Source: Bacillota bacterium (GTDB taxonomy: Bacteria; Bacillota; Clostridia; Acetivibrionales; DSM-1351). Taken from it: a stretch of 64,000 nucleotides of DNA. The notes beneath the pieces were generated by a model that saw nothing but the letters and a program-made list of their open reading frames with translations, searched no databases and was not told the DNA's origin. The stretch covers positions 1 to 64,000 of the forward strand of contig JAEWCZ010000010.1 in assembly GCA_023390335.1 (NCBI GenBank), written 5' to 3'. Below, piece after piece: positions 17,549 through 27,606 of the stretch. Both the position numbers and the translations under genes were made by a program. The stretch's first letter is position 1, and every line of letters begins with the position of its first letter.

Positions 17549-17618
17549 AATAATAGCCTCCCTGAGCCGCAGAACGGCTAAAATAAATTTTTAAAGTTTA
17601 AAATTATATAAACTCAAC

Positions 17619-17861
17619 CTAATTCCGTGTAGGATAAAGACCTTCTATTGCTATGTAATACTTTGTATTCGGTACAGGCTCTGTGCCTAACAAATTAGGT
17701 AGGGCAAAGGTTGTTCTACCGTCACCGCCATAAGAAAATCCCAGTAACGAATACAGTGCTTGATTTTGTGCGATGTTTAATAACTGGCCATTGCACAAAA
17801 GCCATCCTCGCGGTACAAAGGTAAATGGGAAAAGTTCAATTTCACCTAACATCGTCTCCAT
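17619..17861 (-). CDS. mini tail-collar-domain protein 1
   Basis: 80 residues: LGEIELFPFTFVPRGWLLCN, IAQNQALYSLLGFSYGGDGR, TTFALPNLLGTEPVPN and a final IAIEGLYPTRN. This is a complete core collar domain with nothing else. It is first in the minus-strand triplet, and its promoter region faces that of the discoidin/cadherin-like gene at 18049. No other phage genes surround it, so a prophage is unlikely. Confidence 0.75.
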   Translation of the reverse strand: METMLGEIELFPFTFVPRGWLLCNGQLLNIAQNQALYSLLGFSYGGDGRTTFALPNLLGTEPVPNTKYYIAIEGLYPTRN

Positions 17862-18048
17862 ATAAACACCTCTCGCTGATTAATATATAGTAATTATATA
17901 ATATTGTGTAAAAAAATGTCAATAGATTGTCATACATAATGACAATACTAAAAATTTTGATTGTAATTTCGATTAAGTTACAATATAATAATATTATCAA
18001 TTAATGTAAAAAAATACTAAATTTTAATATAGCAGGGAGGAAATACAT

Positions 18049-19398
18049 ATGGGTAACACCGCCTTAACCGGTCAAGTTTCAGCATCCAGTTACATAGCTC
18101 CTTTTGAGGCAGCAAGAGCAGTTGACGGAATATTAAAGCCTGTAAGCAGATGGGTTGGAGAAGTACCTTGTACTCTTAATTTTACGCCAAACCAATTGTA
18201 TTGTGTAAATCGGTGGGTAGTAAATGGAATGCCTTCAGTGGGTTGGGACCCTCAGCAATACTATATGCTGACTTATTCTTTACAGGGTAGTAATAACAAT
18301 ACTTCATGGGTCACCCTTGATACAGTTGATAATACAAATTCCAGTACGATATTGTATAGTTCAGACAGAACGTTTGTCCCTACTGCAGCATATACGTATT
18401 ATAGGGTTAATGTAACAAAAGGACTAAAATGTAATCCCAACATTGCTTCGATTTCTAATTTCCAGTTGTTCCCTGTTGATCCATCAAGCCCATTTCTATC
18501 TAGCTTGACTATAAACAGCGGTACACTTACACCTGCTTTTGTAAAAACTACATATAATTATACTGCAACAGTTGACTATGGCGTGACCAGTATTGTAGTA
18601 ACTCCTACAGCAGAAACCCCGACAGCCTACGGACAAAACGCGGTTATTAAGGTAAATGGAGTTGTAACCGGAAGTGGAACAGGAACGCCTGTAAACCTTA
18701 TTGTGGGAAATAACACCATAAATATAGATGTTTATTCTGCGGTTGGTGGCCTTATCCAAAGGTACACGCTGACTGTAACAAGGCTTAACAGTAACAAACT
18801 CACAAGTCTTTCTGTCCTTAACGGAACAACAGTACTTCCGATGACACCGAATTTTGATAAAAATATTTTTGTCGGGTATACGGTGGAAGTTGATAGTACA
18901 GTTCAAAGCGTGATGATAAATGTTACATGTGAAAACCCTGCATCGCCTATGACAATAAACGGAGGAGCTGCTGTCAGTGGTACGCCATACGGGCCGATTC
19001 CATTGCAGACAACAGGAGATACAACAGTAAATGTAGTAGTATCTACAGCAAATATGTCACCACAGACGTATACGGTAACAATCAAGAGGAAAGAGGATTT
19101 GACTTTGTCCGGTTTAGCTGTTAAAAATTCAAAAACAACGCTTACATTGCAGCCAACATTTAGCCCAACACAGCTGCAATATGCTACAAGTGTCAGTGGA
19201 ACTACCAGCTTATCCATAATTCCAACTGCTAATAATCCTACAGGTGTTAATATTACTGTTAACGGTAACCCAGTGGTAAGTGGTTCACCATATAATGCAA
19301 CTAACTTGAAAATAGGAGTAAACCCGATTAATATCGATGTTACATCGAAGATTACAGGAAATAAAAATACTTATCTATGTAATATAACAATATCTTAA
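18049..19398 (+). CDS. discoidin-like and cadherin-like beta-sandwich repeat protein
   Basis: 449 residues starting with ATG after GGGAGGAAATACAT. Residues 1-145 resemble an F5/8 type C (discoidin) module: YIAPFEAARAVDGILKPVSR, LQGSNNNTSWVTLDTV, YRVNVTKGLK. Three cadherin-like beta-sandwich repeats follow, each of the form L..L.v..gtl.P.F......Y...V, at about 150-245, 250-345 and 350-449 (for example LSSLTINSGTLTPAFVKTTY and LSGLAVKNSKTTLTLQPTF). Such modules bind carbohydrate or surfaces. Unusually, there is no signal peptide, so the export route is unclear. Divergent from the collar-domain triplet. Confidence 0.75.
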   Translation: MGNTALTGQVSASSYIAPFEAARAVDGILKPVSRWVGEVPCTLNFTPNQLYCVNRWVVNGMPSVGWDPQQYYMLTYSLQGSNNNTSWVTLDTVDNTNSSTILYSSDRTFVPTAAYTYYRVNVTKGLKCNPNIASISNFQLFPVDPSSPFLSSLTINSGTLTPAFVKTTYNYTATVDYGVTSIVVTPTAETPTAYGQNAVIKVNGVVTGSGTGTPVNLIVGNNTINIDVYSAVGGLIQRYTLTVTRLNSNKLTSLSVLNGTTVLPMTPNFDKNIFVGYTVEVDSTVQSVMINVTCENPASPMTINGGAAVSGTPYGPIPLQTTGDTTVNVVVSTANMSPQTYTVTIKRKEDLTLSGLAVKNSKTTLTLQPTFSPTQLQYATSVSGTTSLSIIPTANNPTGVNITVNGNPVVSGSPYNATNLKIGVNPINIDVTSKITGNKNTYLCNITIS

Positions 19399-19405
19399 TT
19401 TATTA

Positions 19406-19449
19406 TGTGGCCACACTCTGGTTTTATATACGCCATGAGTGTGGCTACG
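19406..19449. other. hairpin between two surface-protein genes
   Basis: GTGGCCACACTC and GAGTGTGGCTAC pair with one mismatch around an 18-base loop. No T run follows, so termination is uncertain; the next gene's RBS (AGGAGGGGC) lies just beyond. Confidence 0.5.
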
Positions 19450-19467
19450 TATATATAGGAGGGGCAA

Positions 19468-22400
19468 ATGTCAAAAATAGGTAAAAGAATATCCATGGTA
19501 ATTTGTATTTTACTGTTAAATATTATAATGGTATATAATACGGGATATGTTTATGCAGAAGCACCACAGGATCAAGATTTTCAATATCATACTACTGGGG
19601 GCGGTTCAGGATCATACACGGTAGGAGATTTGATATTTACTACTAATGATAGTGTTTACATTGATGTAAAAAAATGTGAAGATTTAAGTCTTGAAGCCGC
19701 TGATATTTTTACCCAAAATGGCACTATAGAAGGTTTTAGCGGTAGTGCTATATGTAATGATGGATTTTTCAGCAGTAATCCTACAAAGTTTGAATTTCAA
19801 TCTGCAGTAGGGAGTGCGTTTAAGCTGGAGTCACTGTACGCATTGATAAGTGATATGGGCGGAACCTCTACCATGGTAGATATCTCGGGATATAATAGTA
19901 AAAATGCAGATATATATGTCCATGTATCAGGTATTGATTTCACCAAGCCGGGAACATATGGAGATATTACATATACTAATAACCTAAACAGCCCTGCAAA
20001 TGGTGAATACGGTGGAATTCTTACTTTTGGAAACAGCTGGTACGACATTGACAGAGTTGTAATCACCGACACAAATACCGATCAAGCATTGTATATTTCT
20101 CTTGACAGCCTCGACTTCTCTAACCTTACAGACCTTTCAATAGTCGATTCTCTTGAGACTACTGAGGGGGGGGATGCAACCTTTAGAGTAAATTTATCAA
20201 AGGTATATACAAGCAGCGACATTACTGCTGATTACTCAATTATTTCCGACACTGCAACAGCAGATGATTTAGGCGAAACGCCCATGACTGGCAAAGTTAC
20301 TATTCCAGCCGGGCAACCCTATGGTGAAATAAAAGTACCAATAAAAAATGATACTGATTATGAAAAAGACGAGAACTTCAAGGTCACCATTTCAAACCCC
20401 AGTGTGGGAGGTATTATAGACGGTGAGGCTACATGTACCATAAAGGACAATGATGAACAGCCAAGCGTAAAGTTAAGTATTGATAAAAACAGCATCGCAG
20501 AGAATGGTGACTCTGCTGATACTACTGCAAAAATAACGGCTACTCTTTCAAATCTGACCTATGAAAATGTAACAGTTAATCTTAATTTTTCAGGTGCAGA
20601 GGCAGGAACTGATTTTAACGCTCCGACATCGATTTCCATACCTGCAGGACAAATTTCAAATTCAGTTGACTTAACTGCGGTGGACGATGATATCTATTCA
20701 GATGGAGATAAAACCGTAACCGTTGGTATAAGCGGTGTGGATAAAGGATCTATAGGTACATTTACTCCGCCTAAGCTGACAATTGCTGATGACGAAACAG
20801 AGCCAAAAGTAAATTTAAGCATAACACCGTCAATATCAGAAAACGGAATTGATGTGGCAACCGTAAAAGCTACTCTTACAAACAAATCAGTTAAGGATGT
20901 TACAGTAAAATTAGCTTTTGCAGGTGCTGTGAAAGATACGGACTTTACAGTTTTAAGTGATACTATTACAATTCCCGGCAAGCAGATAGAAGGTTCGTTG
21001 GGAATTAATGGAAAACCAAATAGTAAATTCAATTATGACAAGACGCTTACAGTAAGCACCTCCGATGTCGATGTTACAAACGCAACTACCGGGGCCGGTA
21101 AATCAGTGGAATTAACAATTACCAACATTGACGCCAAGCCAAAGGTAAATATAGCGCCTGTTGAGGTCAATGAAAACGATCCAGCTACTACGGCTACTTT
21201 TACGGTTTCACTGTCCGAGGCCAGCGATGAAGCTGTCACAGTAAATTATGCAACATCGGATGGATCAGCAAAGAGTAATGAAGATTATACAAGTACATCA
21301 GCGCAGTTAACTATACCAAAAGATAGTCTAAGCGGCGAAATCAAAGTACCTATAATAAATGATACATTGGATGAAGATGATGAGGACTTTTCAATTACTT
21401 TAACAAGTGCTGATGGTGCAGATTTGGGTACTTCTACTGCAATATGTACAATAAAGGACGATGATGCTGCACCAAACATAGTTGTTTCTAGCCATGAGGT
21501 AGTAGAAAGTGATATTGGAAATACTACAAAACTGATATTTGATGTAAAACTTTCAGCAGCAAGCGGAAAACCCGTAACGGTAAATTACTCAACTGCCGAT
21601 GGAACCGCTACTCAGGGATTAGATTATACGGCTATTGCTAGTGGAACTCTGACTTTCAATCCGGGTGAAACAGGCCCAAAACAAATTGAAGTAACTGTAT
21701 TAGGTGACGATATACAGGAGCCAAGTGAGACAGTTACATTGAATTTGACAGCTGACAATGCGAACGGTTGTGCGGCTACAGGTACAATTAAGGATAACGA
21801 CAAGGCAACCATATCTATAAATGATGTATCAGAGGTAACTGAAGGCCAAAAAGCAGAATTTAAGGTGTCTCTAAGCAAGCCATGCTCTGAAAACATAAGT
21901 GTTGAGTTCAGAACAAAAGACGGTACTGCTGTAAAGGGACAGGATTATGTACAAAAGGAAGATACTGTTACTTTTGTTAAAGGTGAATACGGGGATAAGA
22001 CTATAACCATTGACATAAATGATGATGAATTATATGAGGGAGATGAAAACGAGACCTTCTATGTTGAACTTTTTGATTTAACAGACCCATCCGTAGAAAT
22101 GGGGAAAGCTACAGGAACAGCAACTATAAAAGACAATGAATCCACGCCATCAATATCAGTCGAAAATATTTCAGTAGATGAAGGTGATTCAGGTACTAGT
22201 GTTGCGACCTTTAAAGTATCAGTTTCACCGGCAAGTGCCAAGGATATATATGTAGATTATGCTACAGTAAAGGGAACTGGAACTGCAGAAGAAGATAAAG
22301 ACTATATAGCTGAAACAGATACATTAAAAATAGCTGCAGGACTGAAAAGCGAAATAATCAATGTAAATATAAAAGGGGATACCTTGTATGAGGATAATGA

Positions 22401-24504
22401 AACATTTTCTTTGAAACTTTCAAATCCTTCAGCTTTACCTCCTTTAGCCGAAAAGGATATAAGTTTCTCAAAGGGAACAGCAGTATGTACAATAAATGAT
22501 GATGATTCGGCACCTTCCTTTACATTTACCGAAAGTAAGGTGAATGTTTTAGAAGGGGATTCCGAGACCACACCGATGGTATTCAATGTAAAGCTTTCAG
22601 CGGAGTGCGGAAAGACAATATCAGTAGATTATAATACAGAGGATGGAACAGCAACAATAGCTGATAATGACTATACTTTAGCGTCCGGCAAGTTGCAATT
22701 TGCTCCAGGTGAAACAACCAAGTCCATAACAGTAAATATTAACGGGGACAAAATCGGAGAGTCTATCGAAAATTTCTATATAACCTTGAAACCCGGTACC
22801 GGAGATATTAAGGCAGAGGGAATTATTGAAGATGATGATAGAGCTAGTATTAAGATGTTTTTAAACAAAGACGGTAAAAAGACCGATATTGCAAACGGTA
22901 ATACCGTCAGTTTTGAAAATACAACGACTGGCAAGGAAAGCGAGTTGGAGTTCACAATATCAAATACCGGGAACAGCGAGCTTACAGAAGACGGAATAAA
23001 TAAATTAATAACAATAACAGGTTCTGATTTCACTATAAAAAATGGACCTGTAAGCCCTATTGCCGGAAAAGGCTCAGCTACCTTCTCCATAATTTTTAAA
23101 CCGACTTCTACTGGGCCAAAAACAGCAGAAGTAACTATAACAGGCAAGGATACAGTAAATAGTCCGTTTGTATTTAAAGTGTCAGGAGGAACCGTACCAG
23201 ACAGCTCCTCGGGTGGAGGTTCAACAACTCACGAACCACCAACAAAAGATACTATAGATATAAATGTTGGAGACAATTCTCTGAAAAATGTAGCTGTGGA
23301 TGTAAAAAATGAAAATGGCAAAAAGACCACCACAGTAAATGTCGATGAAACTGAAGTACAAAAAACCCTTAATGAAATGGAGAAAACTGACCCGGACAAG
23401 GAAAAGAAAGTAGTAATACCTGTGAATAACAATTCTGATAAAGTTGTGGGAGAGTTAAAGGCCAGTACATTAAAGGCAATGGCTGATATGGATGCCATCA
23501 TTGAAATTAAGACTGAAAATGCAACATATACTTTACCTGCAAACACTGTTAAATTTGATGAAATAGTGAAAAAACTGGGTGGCAACCCTGAACTTAAAGA
23601 CATCGAGGTTAAAGTAACAGTTACTAAGGCAACTGACGACAAAGCAGATAAAATTAAAGATGAAGCAGATAAAAAAGGGTATGAGCTTAAAGGAAAACCA
23701 GTTGAGTTTGAAATATCATTTACAAATGCAGGCAGGGAAGTAACAGTTTCTTCTTTTAACAATTACGTTGCAAGAACAGTGGCAATACCTGAGGGAATTG
23801 ACCCTAAGAAAATAACTACAGGTGTTGTATACAATCCTGACGGTTCATTTACACATGTACCTACTGCGGTTAGTGTAATTGACAACAGGTATTATGCAAA
23901 GATAAACAGCCTGACAAACAGCACATACGCACTTATATACAATCCGTTGACATTTAAGGATGTGGAAAAACATTGGTCAAAAGATTACGTAAATGATGCA
24001 GGTTCAAGGCTCATAGTAAGTGGAACGGGAAATGGAAATTTCACTCCTGACAGAGCAGTAACAAGAGCAGAATTTGCGGTCATGATAGTTAAAGCTTTGG
24101 GCTTGAAGAATTCTCAGTTTGCTGATAATTTCTCGGATGTGGGCAAGGATAATCCATACTATTCATATATCTCTACCGCATACCAATATGGAATTATTTC
24201 AGGCTATACTAACGGCAAATTCGGGCCAAATGATTTGATTACAAGGGAACAATCCATGACAATGATTTCAAAGGCTATGAAAATAGCAGGAATGGAAACA
24301 ACACTGACAAATACCGATAATCTGAACAAAAAGTTCTCAGATTCCGGCGATATCTCAAAATGGGCAAAAGACGGAGCGGCTATCTGTGTAAACAGCGGAC
24401 TGTTTGTTGGAAACAGGGGAATGCTCAATCCTAAAAACAATGTTACCAGAGCTGAAAGTGCTACAGTTATTATAAAGCTTCTCAAAAATGCACATTTAAT
24501 TTAA
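19468..24504 (+). CDS. S-layer-anchored Calx-beta repeat surface protein
   Basis: 1678 residues. Signal peptide (MSKIGKRISMVICILLLNII, cleavage after VYA at about 30). An N-terminal domain to about 225 is followed by eight Calx-beta-type repeats, roughly 225-1125, each with an E-(N/G)-rich first strand and an acidic D.DYEKDENFKVTISNP-type strand that binds calcium. A choice-of-anchor-like domain (EFTISNTGNSELTEDG) follows at 1140-1240, then a GGG linker, a K/E-rich domain, and three SLH repeats at about 1494-1540, 1555-1605 and 1618-1678 (FKDVEKHWSKDYVND, NFTPDRAVTRAEFAVMIVKA). The SLH repeats would hold it on pyruvylated cell-wall polymer. Probable adhesin or matrix protein. Eight consecutive G at 20166-20173 lie inside the coding region. 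Confidence 0.9.
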   Translation: MSKIGKRISMVICILLLNIIMVYNTGYVYAEAPQDQDFQYHTTGGGSGSYTVGDLIFTTNDSVYIDVKKCEDLSLEAADIFTQNGTIEGFSGSAICNDGFFSSNPTKFEFQSAVGSAFKLESLYALISDMGGTSTMVDISGYNSKNADIYVHVSGIDFTKPGTYGDITYTNNLNSPANGEYGGILTFGNSWYDIDRVVITDTNTDQALYISLDSLDFSNLTDLSIVDSLETTEGGDATFRVNLSKVYTSSDITADYSIISDTATADDLGETPMTGKVTIPAGQPYGEIKVPIKNDTDYEKDENFKVTISNPSVGGIIDGEATCTIKDNDEQPSVKLSIDKNSIAENGDSADTTAKITATLSNLTYENVTVNLNFSGAEAGTDFNAPTSISIPAGQISNSVDLTAVDDDIYSDGDKTVTVGISGVDKGSIGTFTPPKLTIADDETEPKVNLSITPSISENGIDVATVKATLTNKSVKDVTVKLAFAGAVKDTDFTVLSDTITIPGKQIEGSLGINGKPNSKFNYDKTLTVSTSDVDVTNATTGAGKSVELTITNIDAKPKVNIAPVEVNENDPATTATFTVSLSEASDEAVTVNYATSDGSAKSNEDYTSTSAQLTIPKDSLSGEIKVPIINDTLDEDDEDFSITLTSADGADLGTSTAICTIKDDDAAPNIVVSSHEVVESDIGNTTKLIFDVKLSAASGKPVTVNYSTADGTATQGLDYTAIASGTLTFNPGETGPKQIEVTVLGDDIQEPSETVTLNLTADNANGCAATGTIKDNDKATISINDVSEVTEGQKAEFKVSLSKPCSENISVEFRTKDGTAVKGQDYVQKEDTVTFVKGEYGDKTITIDINDDELYEGDENETFYVELFDLTDPSVEMGKATGTATIKDNESTPSISVENISVDEGDSGTSVATFKVSVSPASAKDIYVDYATVKGTGTAEEDKDYIAETDTLKIAAGLKSEIINVNIKGDTLYEDNETFSLKLSNPSALPPLAEKDISFSKGTAVCTINDDDSAPSFTFTESKVNVLEGDSETTPMVFNVKLSAECGKTISVDYNTEDGTATIADNDYTLASGKLQFAPGETTKSITVNINGDKIGESIENFYITLKPGTGDIKAEGIIEDDDRASIKMFLNKDGKKTDIANGNTVSFENTTTGKESELEFTISNTGNSELTEDGINKLITITGSDFTIKNGPVSPIAGKGSATFSIIFKPTSTGPKTAEVTITGKDTVNSPFVFKVSGGTVPDSSSGGGSTTHEPPTKDTIDINVGDNSLKNVAVDVKNENGKKTTTVNVDETEVQKTLNEMEKTDPDKEKKVVIPVNNNSDKVVGELKASTLKAMADMDAIIEIKTENATYTLPANTVKFDEIVKKLGGNPELKDIEVKVTVTKATDDKADKIKDEADKKGYELKGKPVEFEISFTNAGREVTVSSFNNYVARTVAIPEGIDPKKITTGVVYNPDGSFTHVPTAVSVIDNRYYAKINSLTNSTYALIYNPLTFKDVEKHWSKDYVNDAGSRLIVSGTGNGNFTPDRAVTRAEFAVMIVKALGLKNSQFADNFSDVGKDNPYYSYISTAYQYGIISGYTNGKFGPNDLITREQSMTMISKAMKIAGMETTLTNTDNLNKKFSDSGDISKWAKDGAAICVNSGLFVGNRGMLNPKNNVTRAESATVIIKLLKNAHLI

Positions 24505-24515
24505 AGCATTTTAAA

Positions 24516-24558
24516 AAGAAGGCATCTGCAAACATACTTTGCAGATGCCTTCTTAATT
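24516..24558. terminator. bidirectional terminator between convergent genes
   Basis: Seventeen-base perfect arms (AAGAAGGCATCTGCAAA and its complement) with a five-base loop. A/T-rich flanks on both sides suit termination in both directions. Confidence 0.85.
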
Positions 24559-24581
24559 TTTAATGTATCTATGTTTAGAAA

Positions 24582-27281
24582 TTAGGAAATTACAGTAATC
24601 GGTTCACTCAAGTAAGATATTTTGTTTCCTTCTTCATCTATCTGTGCAACATAAAAATCATAGCTTCCGATTAACGTATCAACTGTTAAAGTTGTATCTG
24701 TAGTTTCCATACATTTTTCAGGTAAGTCGGTTGATCCGGTTGCCGCTTTGTATATTGCATACCTTGCACCGGATGTACCATCCCATGCGAAGCTTATCTG
24801 TAAGCCTGATCTGTTAACCATATGGAAGTTTGACGGAGCTGGATAATCAGCATTAACAGTAACCGGTTGACTTAAGTAAGATATCATATCTCCGTTTTCG
24901 TCAATCTGAGCTACATAATATTCATAACGTCCGAACGGTGTATTAAGAGCTACAGTTGTATTTGTGGTTTCAATACATTTTTCAACGGGATCTCCTGAAC
25001 CTGCGATTGCTTTGTATATAGCATATTTGGCTCCGGGGTTATTAGCTGCGTCCCAGCTAAATTGTATAAGCAAACCTGACCTGTTTGTTAAACGGAAGTT
25101 TTGCGGAGCTGGATAATGAGCATTAACAGTAACCGGTTGACTTAAGTAAGATATTATATCCCCGTTTTCGTCAATCTGAGCTACATAATATTCATAACGT
25201 CCGAACGGTGTATTAAAAGCTACAGTTGTATTTGTGGTTTCAATACATTTTTCAACGGGATCTCCTGAACCTGCGATTGCTTTGAATATAGCATATTTGG
25301 CTCCGGGGTTACTAGCTGCATCCCAGCTAAATTGTATAAGCAAACCTGATCTGTTTGTCAAACGGAAGTTTTGCGGAGCCGGGAACGACATTTTATAAGT
25401 TAGAGGACTACTAAATTCTGAAATCCTATTTCCATTTTGATCGATAGATGCAATAAAGTAATCATAACTTCCTGATATTGCCTGAACGGTTTCTGTTGTA
25501 TTAGAAGTCTCCTGAATTTTTTGGGGTTCGGCTGTAGAGCTTGTTTCTCTTCTATATATTCCATAATGTGAACCTGCTAAGGGTAGCCATGTTAACTGTA
25601 ATGACGGACCTGATGCATATACTATTCTCAAATCAAGACCAACCGCACCCAAAGCTTTTCTTACAGTATTTGTTTCAGAACTGTTTGCTCCATATATTGT
25701 TTCTGATGACTGGAGAAGTGCTGCTGCAAATTGAGGGTATTTCATGTCATAAATCATATTTCCATCATTAACGGCATGATAAAATATTACTGCAAGCTTT
25801 TCCATACCAATTGGAGCAACTGTAACATTTTTAAATGTTCCACCCATAGCCATAAGACTTGCAGCTTTTGTAATAACCCCACCGCCTTCATGTGGTTTTG
25901 GGTATTTGATAGTACGGTCATTTTCACATACTAATATACGTCTCTTATATTCGATGTAATTATCAATTACAGGATTGGCACAATCTCTGATAATATCTCC
26001 GGTATCTTCACCTATTGTCCAATCAGGTGTTCCTTCACTTGGAAGAAAGTACTCACATATTGCACCAAATACGTCAGATATACCCTCGTGTAATGATAAA
26101 CGCTCTGTTAAAGGTGGATTAAATTCAAAGTGGCCATCACTGGAATCTCCTAAGCCTTCTGATTTAAGTATTCCATGAGTAAATTCATGTGCCATAGCAT
26201 CTACCGCAACGGCAACAGACTTACCTGCTGAACCTTTTCCTGCACCGATTCTTACCTTATTTATATCTGCAAAGGCATTAAAGACGTTACTGCCGTCTTG
26301 TATAAACTCAATGATATACTCAGATCCGTTATCATCGTTTCCATTACGGTTAAAAGGTGACCCTTTAAAGAAATTTATAATATTTGTCATATTGTAGTGA
26401 GCATCTACGGCATCCTTCTGATAATTTGTTCCGGTATCTGTGTCAAAGCAATTATCATTCTCACTATATATTCCATCCAATTCGTGGATAGTCTTTAGAT
26501 TTTCAACGGTGTTTTTCAGGTAGTATACATTATTATCCTTTACCATTTTTATCGGTTGCTTTACTGTTCCAGATTGCCCCACACCTGAACCTACAGCAGG
26601 CTCCTCTAGACTTAATTCCTGATTATTTTTTCCCAATATGGACATATTACTTGCATAGATATAATATATATATTTGTTAAATGTAGGATTTCTGAATTCG
26701 ATGTTTACCCTATATATGTAGTCATATTTTCCATCTACCGGATAAAGAAGCAACTGGCTTTTAGGAGCTTCAGTATATACTGGCTTAAATCCTAAATCCT
26801 TCTCAATTGCAGATAAAATTGATTCTTGGGATACTTCGGCAGGCTTAATAGCTAAGGCTAGCCTATCCTTTATGTCATATACATAGTTTCCGACAATATA
26901 CTCAATAACACCATCAGTATTGATAAAATAGTTTCTGTCACTATTTTGAACAGGTACACCGTTATAAGTTTGTATTGTTTTTACTACTGTCCTGTTCAAT
27001 GAATTTAAAAATTGCTCAGTAACTTTAAACTGTACTGCCGGCAATTGATATTTTTGGGCTTCTTGAGAAACATACTGCTCAACTATTTGTTGTGGAGTCT
27101 TTTCAGATTCTTCTGTTAAACTTCCTGCTAAAAATGAAGGAATAAATTCTTTAGCTTGAATTGCTCCAATTTTTGCATTAATATCAGCGCTATCGTTGTT
27201 AGCATAAACTGATGGAAAACTACTTGCAATAAGTGAAACAGATAGCAAAACAGCGCATAAAATTCTCTTTGCTGATTTCAT
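24582..27281 (-). CDS. secreted M4 (thermolysin-like) metalloprotease with repeated C-terminal modules
   Basis: 899 residues. Signal peptide to about 28 (SLIASSFPSVYA). An FTP/PepSY propeptide covers about 50-225. The catalytic domain has AVDAMAHEFTHGIL (HExxH at about 365-369) with the third zinc ligand Glu in LSLHEGISDVFGAI at about 400. The active-site His segment is around YHAVNDGNMIYD. The C-terminus carries four fibronectin-like modules of about 90 residues. Two of them, 24841-25110 and 25111-25380, are almost identical at the DNA level (NFRLTNRSGLLIQFSWDAA). It degrades extracellular protein after autocatalytic maturation. Monocistronic, with AAGGAGTATTTATT as RBS. Confidence 0.92.
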   Translation of the reverse strand: MKSAKRILCAVLLSVSLIASSFPSVYANNDSADINAKIGAIQAKEFIPSFLAGSLTEESEKTPQQIVEQYVSQEAQKYQLPAVQFKVTEQFLNSLNRTVVKTIQTYNGVPVQNSDRNYFINTDGVIEYIVGNYVYDIKDRLALAIKPAEVSQESILSAIEKDLGFKPVYTEAPKSQLLLYPVDGKYDYIYRVNIEFRNPTFNKYIYYIYASNMSILGKNNQELSLEEPAVGSGVGQSGTVKQPIKMVKDNNVYYLKNTVENLKTIHELDGIYSENDNCFDTDTGTNYQKDAVDAHYNMTNIINFFKGSPFNRNGNDDNGSEYIIEFIQDGSNVFNAFADINKVRIGAGKGSAGKSVAVAVDAMAHEFTHGILKSEGLGDSSDGHFEFNPPLTERLSLHEGISDVFGAICEYFLPSEGTPDWTIGEDTGDIIRDCANPVIDNYIEYKRRILVCENDRTIKYPKPHEGGGVITKAASLMAMGGTFKNVTVAPIGMEKLAVIFYHAVNDGNMIYDMKYPQFAAALLQSSETIYGANSSETNTVRKALGAVGLDLRIVYASGPSLQLTWLPLAGSHYGIYRRETSSTAEPQKIQETSNTTETVQAISGSYDYFIASIDQNGNRISEFSSPLTYKMSFPAPQNFRLTNRSGLLIQFSWDAASNPGAKYAIFKAIAGSGDPVEKCIETTNTTVAFNTPFGRYEYYVAQIDENGDIISYLSQPVTVNAHYPAPQNFRLTNRSGLLIQFSWDAANNPGAKYAIYKAIAGSGDPVEKCIETTNTTVALNTPFGRYEYYVAQIDENGDMISYLSQPVTVNADYPAPSNFHMVNRSGLQISFAWDGTSGARYAIYKAATGSTDLPEKCMETTDTTLTVDTLIGSYDFYVAQIDEEGNKISYLSEPITVIS
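24841..25380 (-). repeat. tandem 270-bp duplication inside the protease gene
   Basis: Two 270-bp units (90 codons) in direct tandem, differing at only a few positions. For example both contain GGATAAT(C/G)AGCATTAACAG at 24841 and 25111. They encode two C-terminal fibronectin-like modules. Confidence 0.85.
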
Positions 27282-27486
27282 TTAATAAATACTCCTTTTA
27301 AAGTTTATAAATTTTTACCTGCCTGTCGTCACAGACAAATAGCATTTATCTTGCAAGATTGAAAACAATAATAACATGATTTACTGTTTGTGTCAAAAAA
27401 AGAACTTTTTACCATAAAATAAAATTAATTTGCCATTTGAACAGAATGGGTATATACTTACATTGTAGTTGAAAGAAGGTGGTAAA
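27282..27486. other. intergenic region upstream of protease and small ORF
   Basis: AT-rich, about 200 bases. It should hold the minus-strand protease promoter and a plus-strand promoter for the small ORF at 27487. No structured element is evident. Confidence 0.4.
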
Positions 27487-27606
27487 TTGAATAAGGGAAC
27501 ATTTTTGGTAACACCTAGTGTTATCGAGGAATGCCTGGGTGAATCCTTTGATGCATCTGAAACGAAACATCCTGAGCATGACAAAACCCAAGAAACATTG
27601 AAATAG
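27487..27606 (+). CDS. small 39-residue ORF with TTG start
   Basis: A TTG start preceded by GAAGGTGG at good spacing encodes MNKGTFLVTPSVIEECLGES, then FDASETKHPEHDKTQETLK. It is hydrophilic, with one Cys, and belongs to no family I recognise. An intrinsic terminator overlaps its stop codon, which supports a real short transcript. Coding status remains uncertain because of the length. Confidence 0.45.
   Translation: MNKGTFLVTPSVIEECLGESFDASETKHPEHDKTQETLK

Noticed and set aside
16996..17861. Prophage indicated by tail-collar domains
   Set aside because: No capsid, portal, terminase, lysis or integrase genes nearby; collar-domain proteins also occur outside phages.
20694..23762. Long minus-strand frames opposite the S-layer gene
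   Set aside because: They lack RBSs, have low-complexity composition typical of antisense reading of repeat domains, and the plus-strand gene is certain.
19468..24504. Dockerin or cohesin modules implying a cellulosome component
   Set aside because: The repeats fit Calx-beta and the C-terminus is SLH; no duplicated dockerin calcium-loop motif is present.
24841..25380. Regular repeats that might suggest a CRISPR array
   Set aside because: The repeat unit is 270 bp, lies in a coding frame and encodes protein modules; there are no short repeats with unique spacers.
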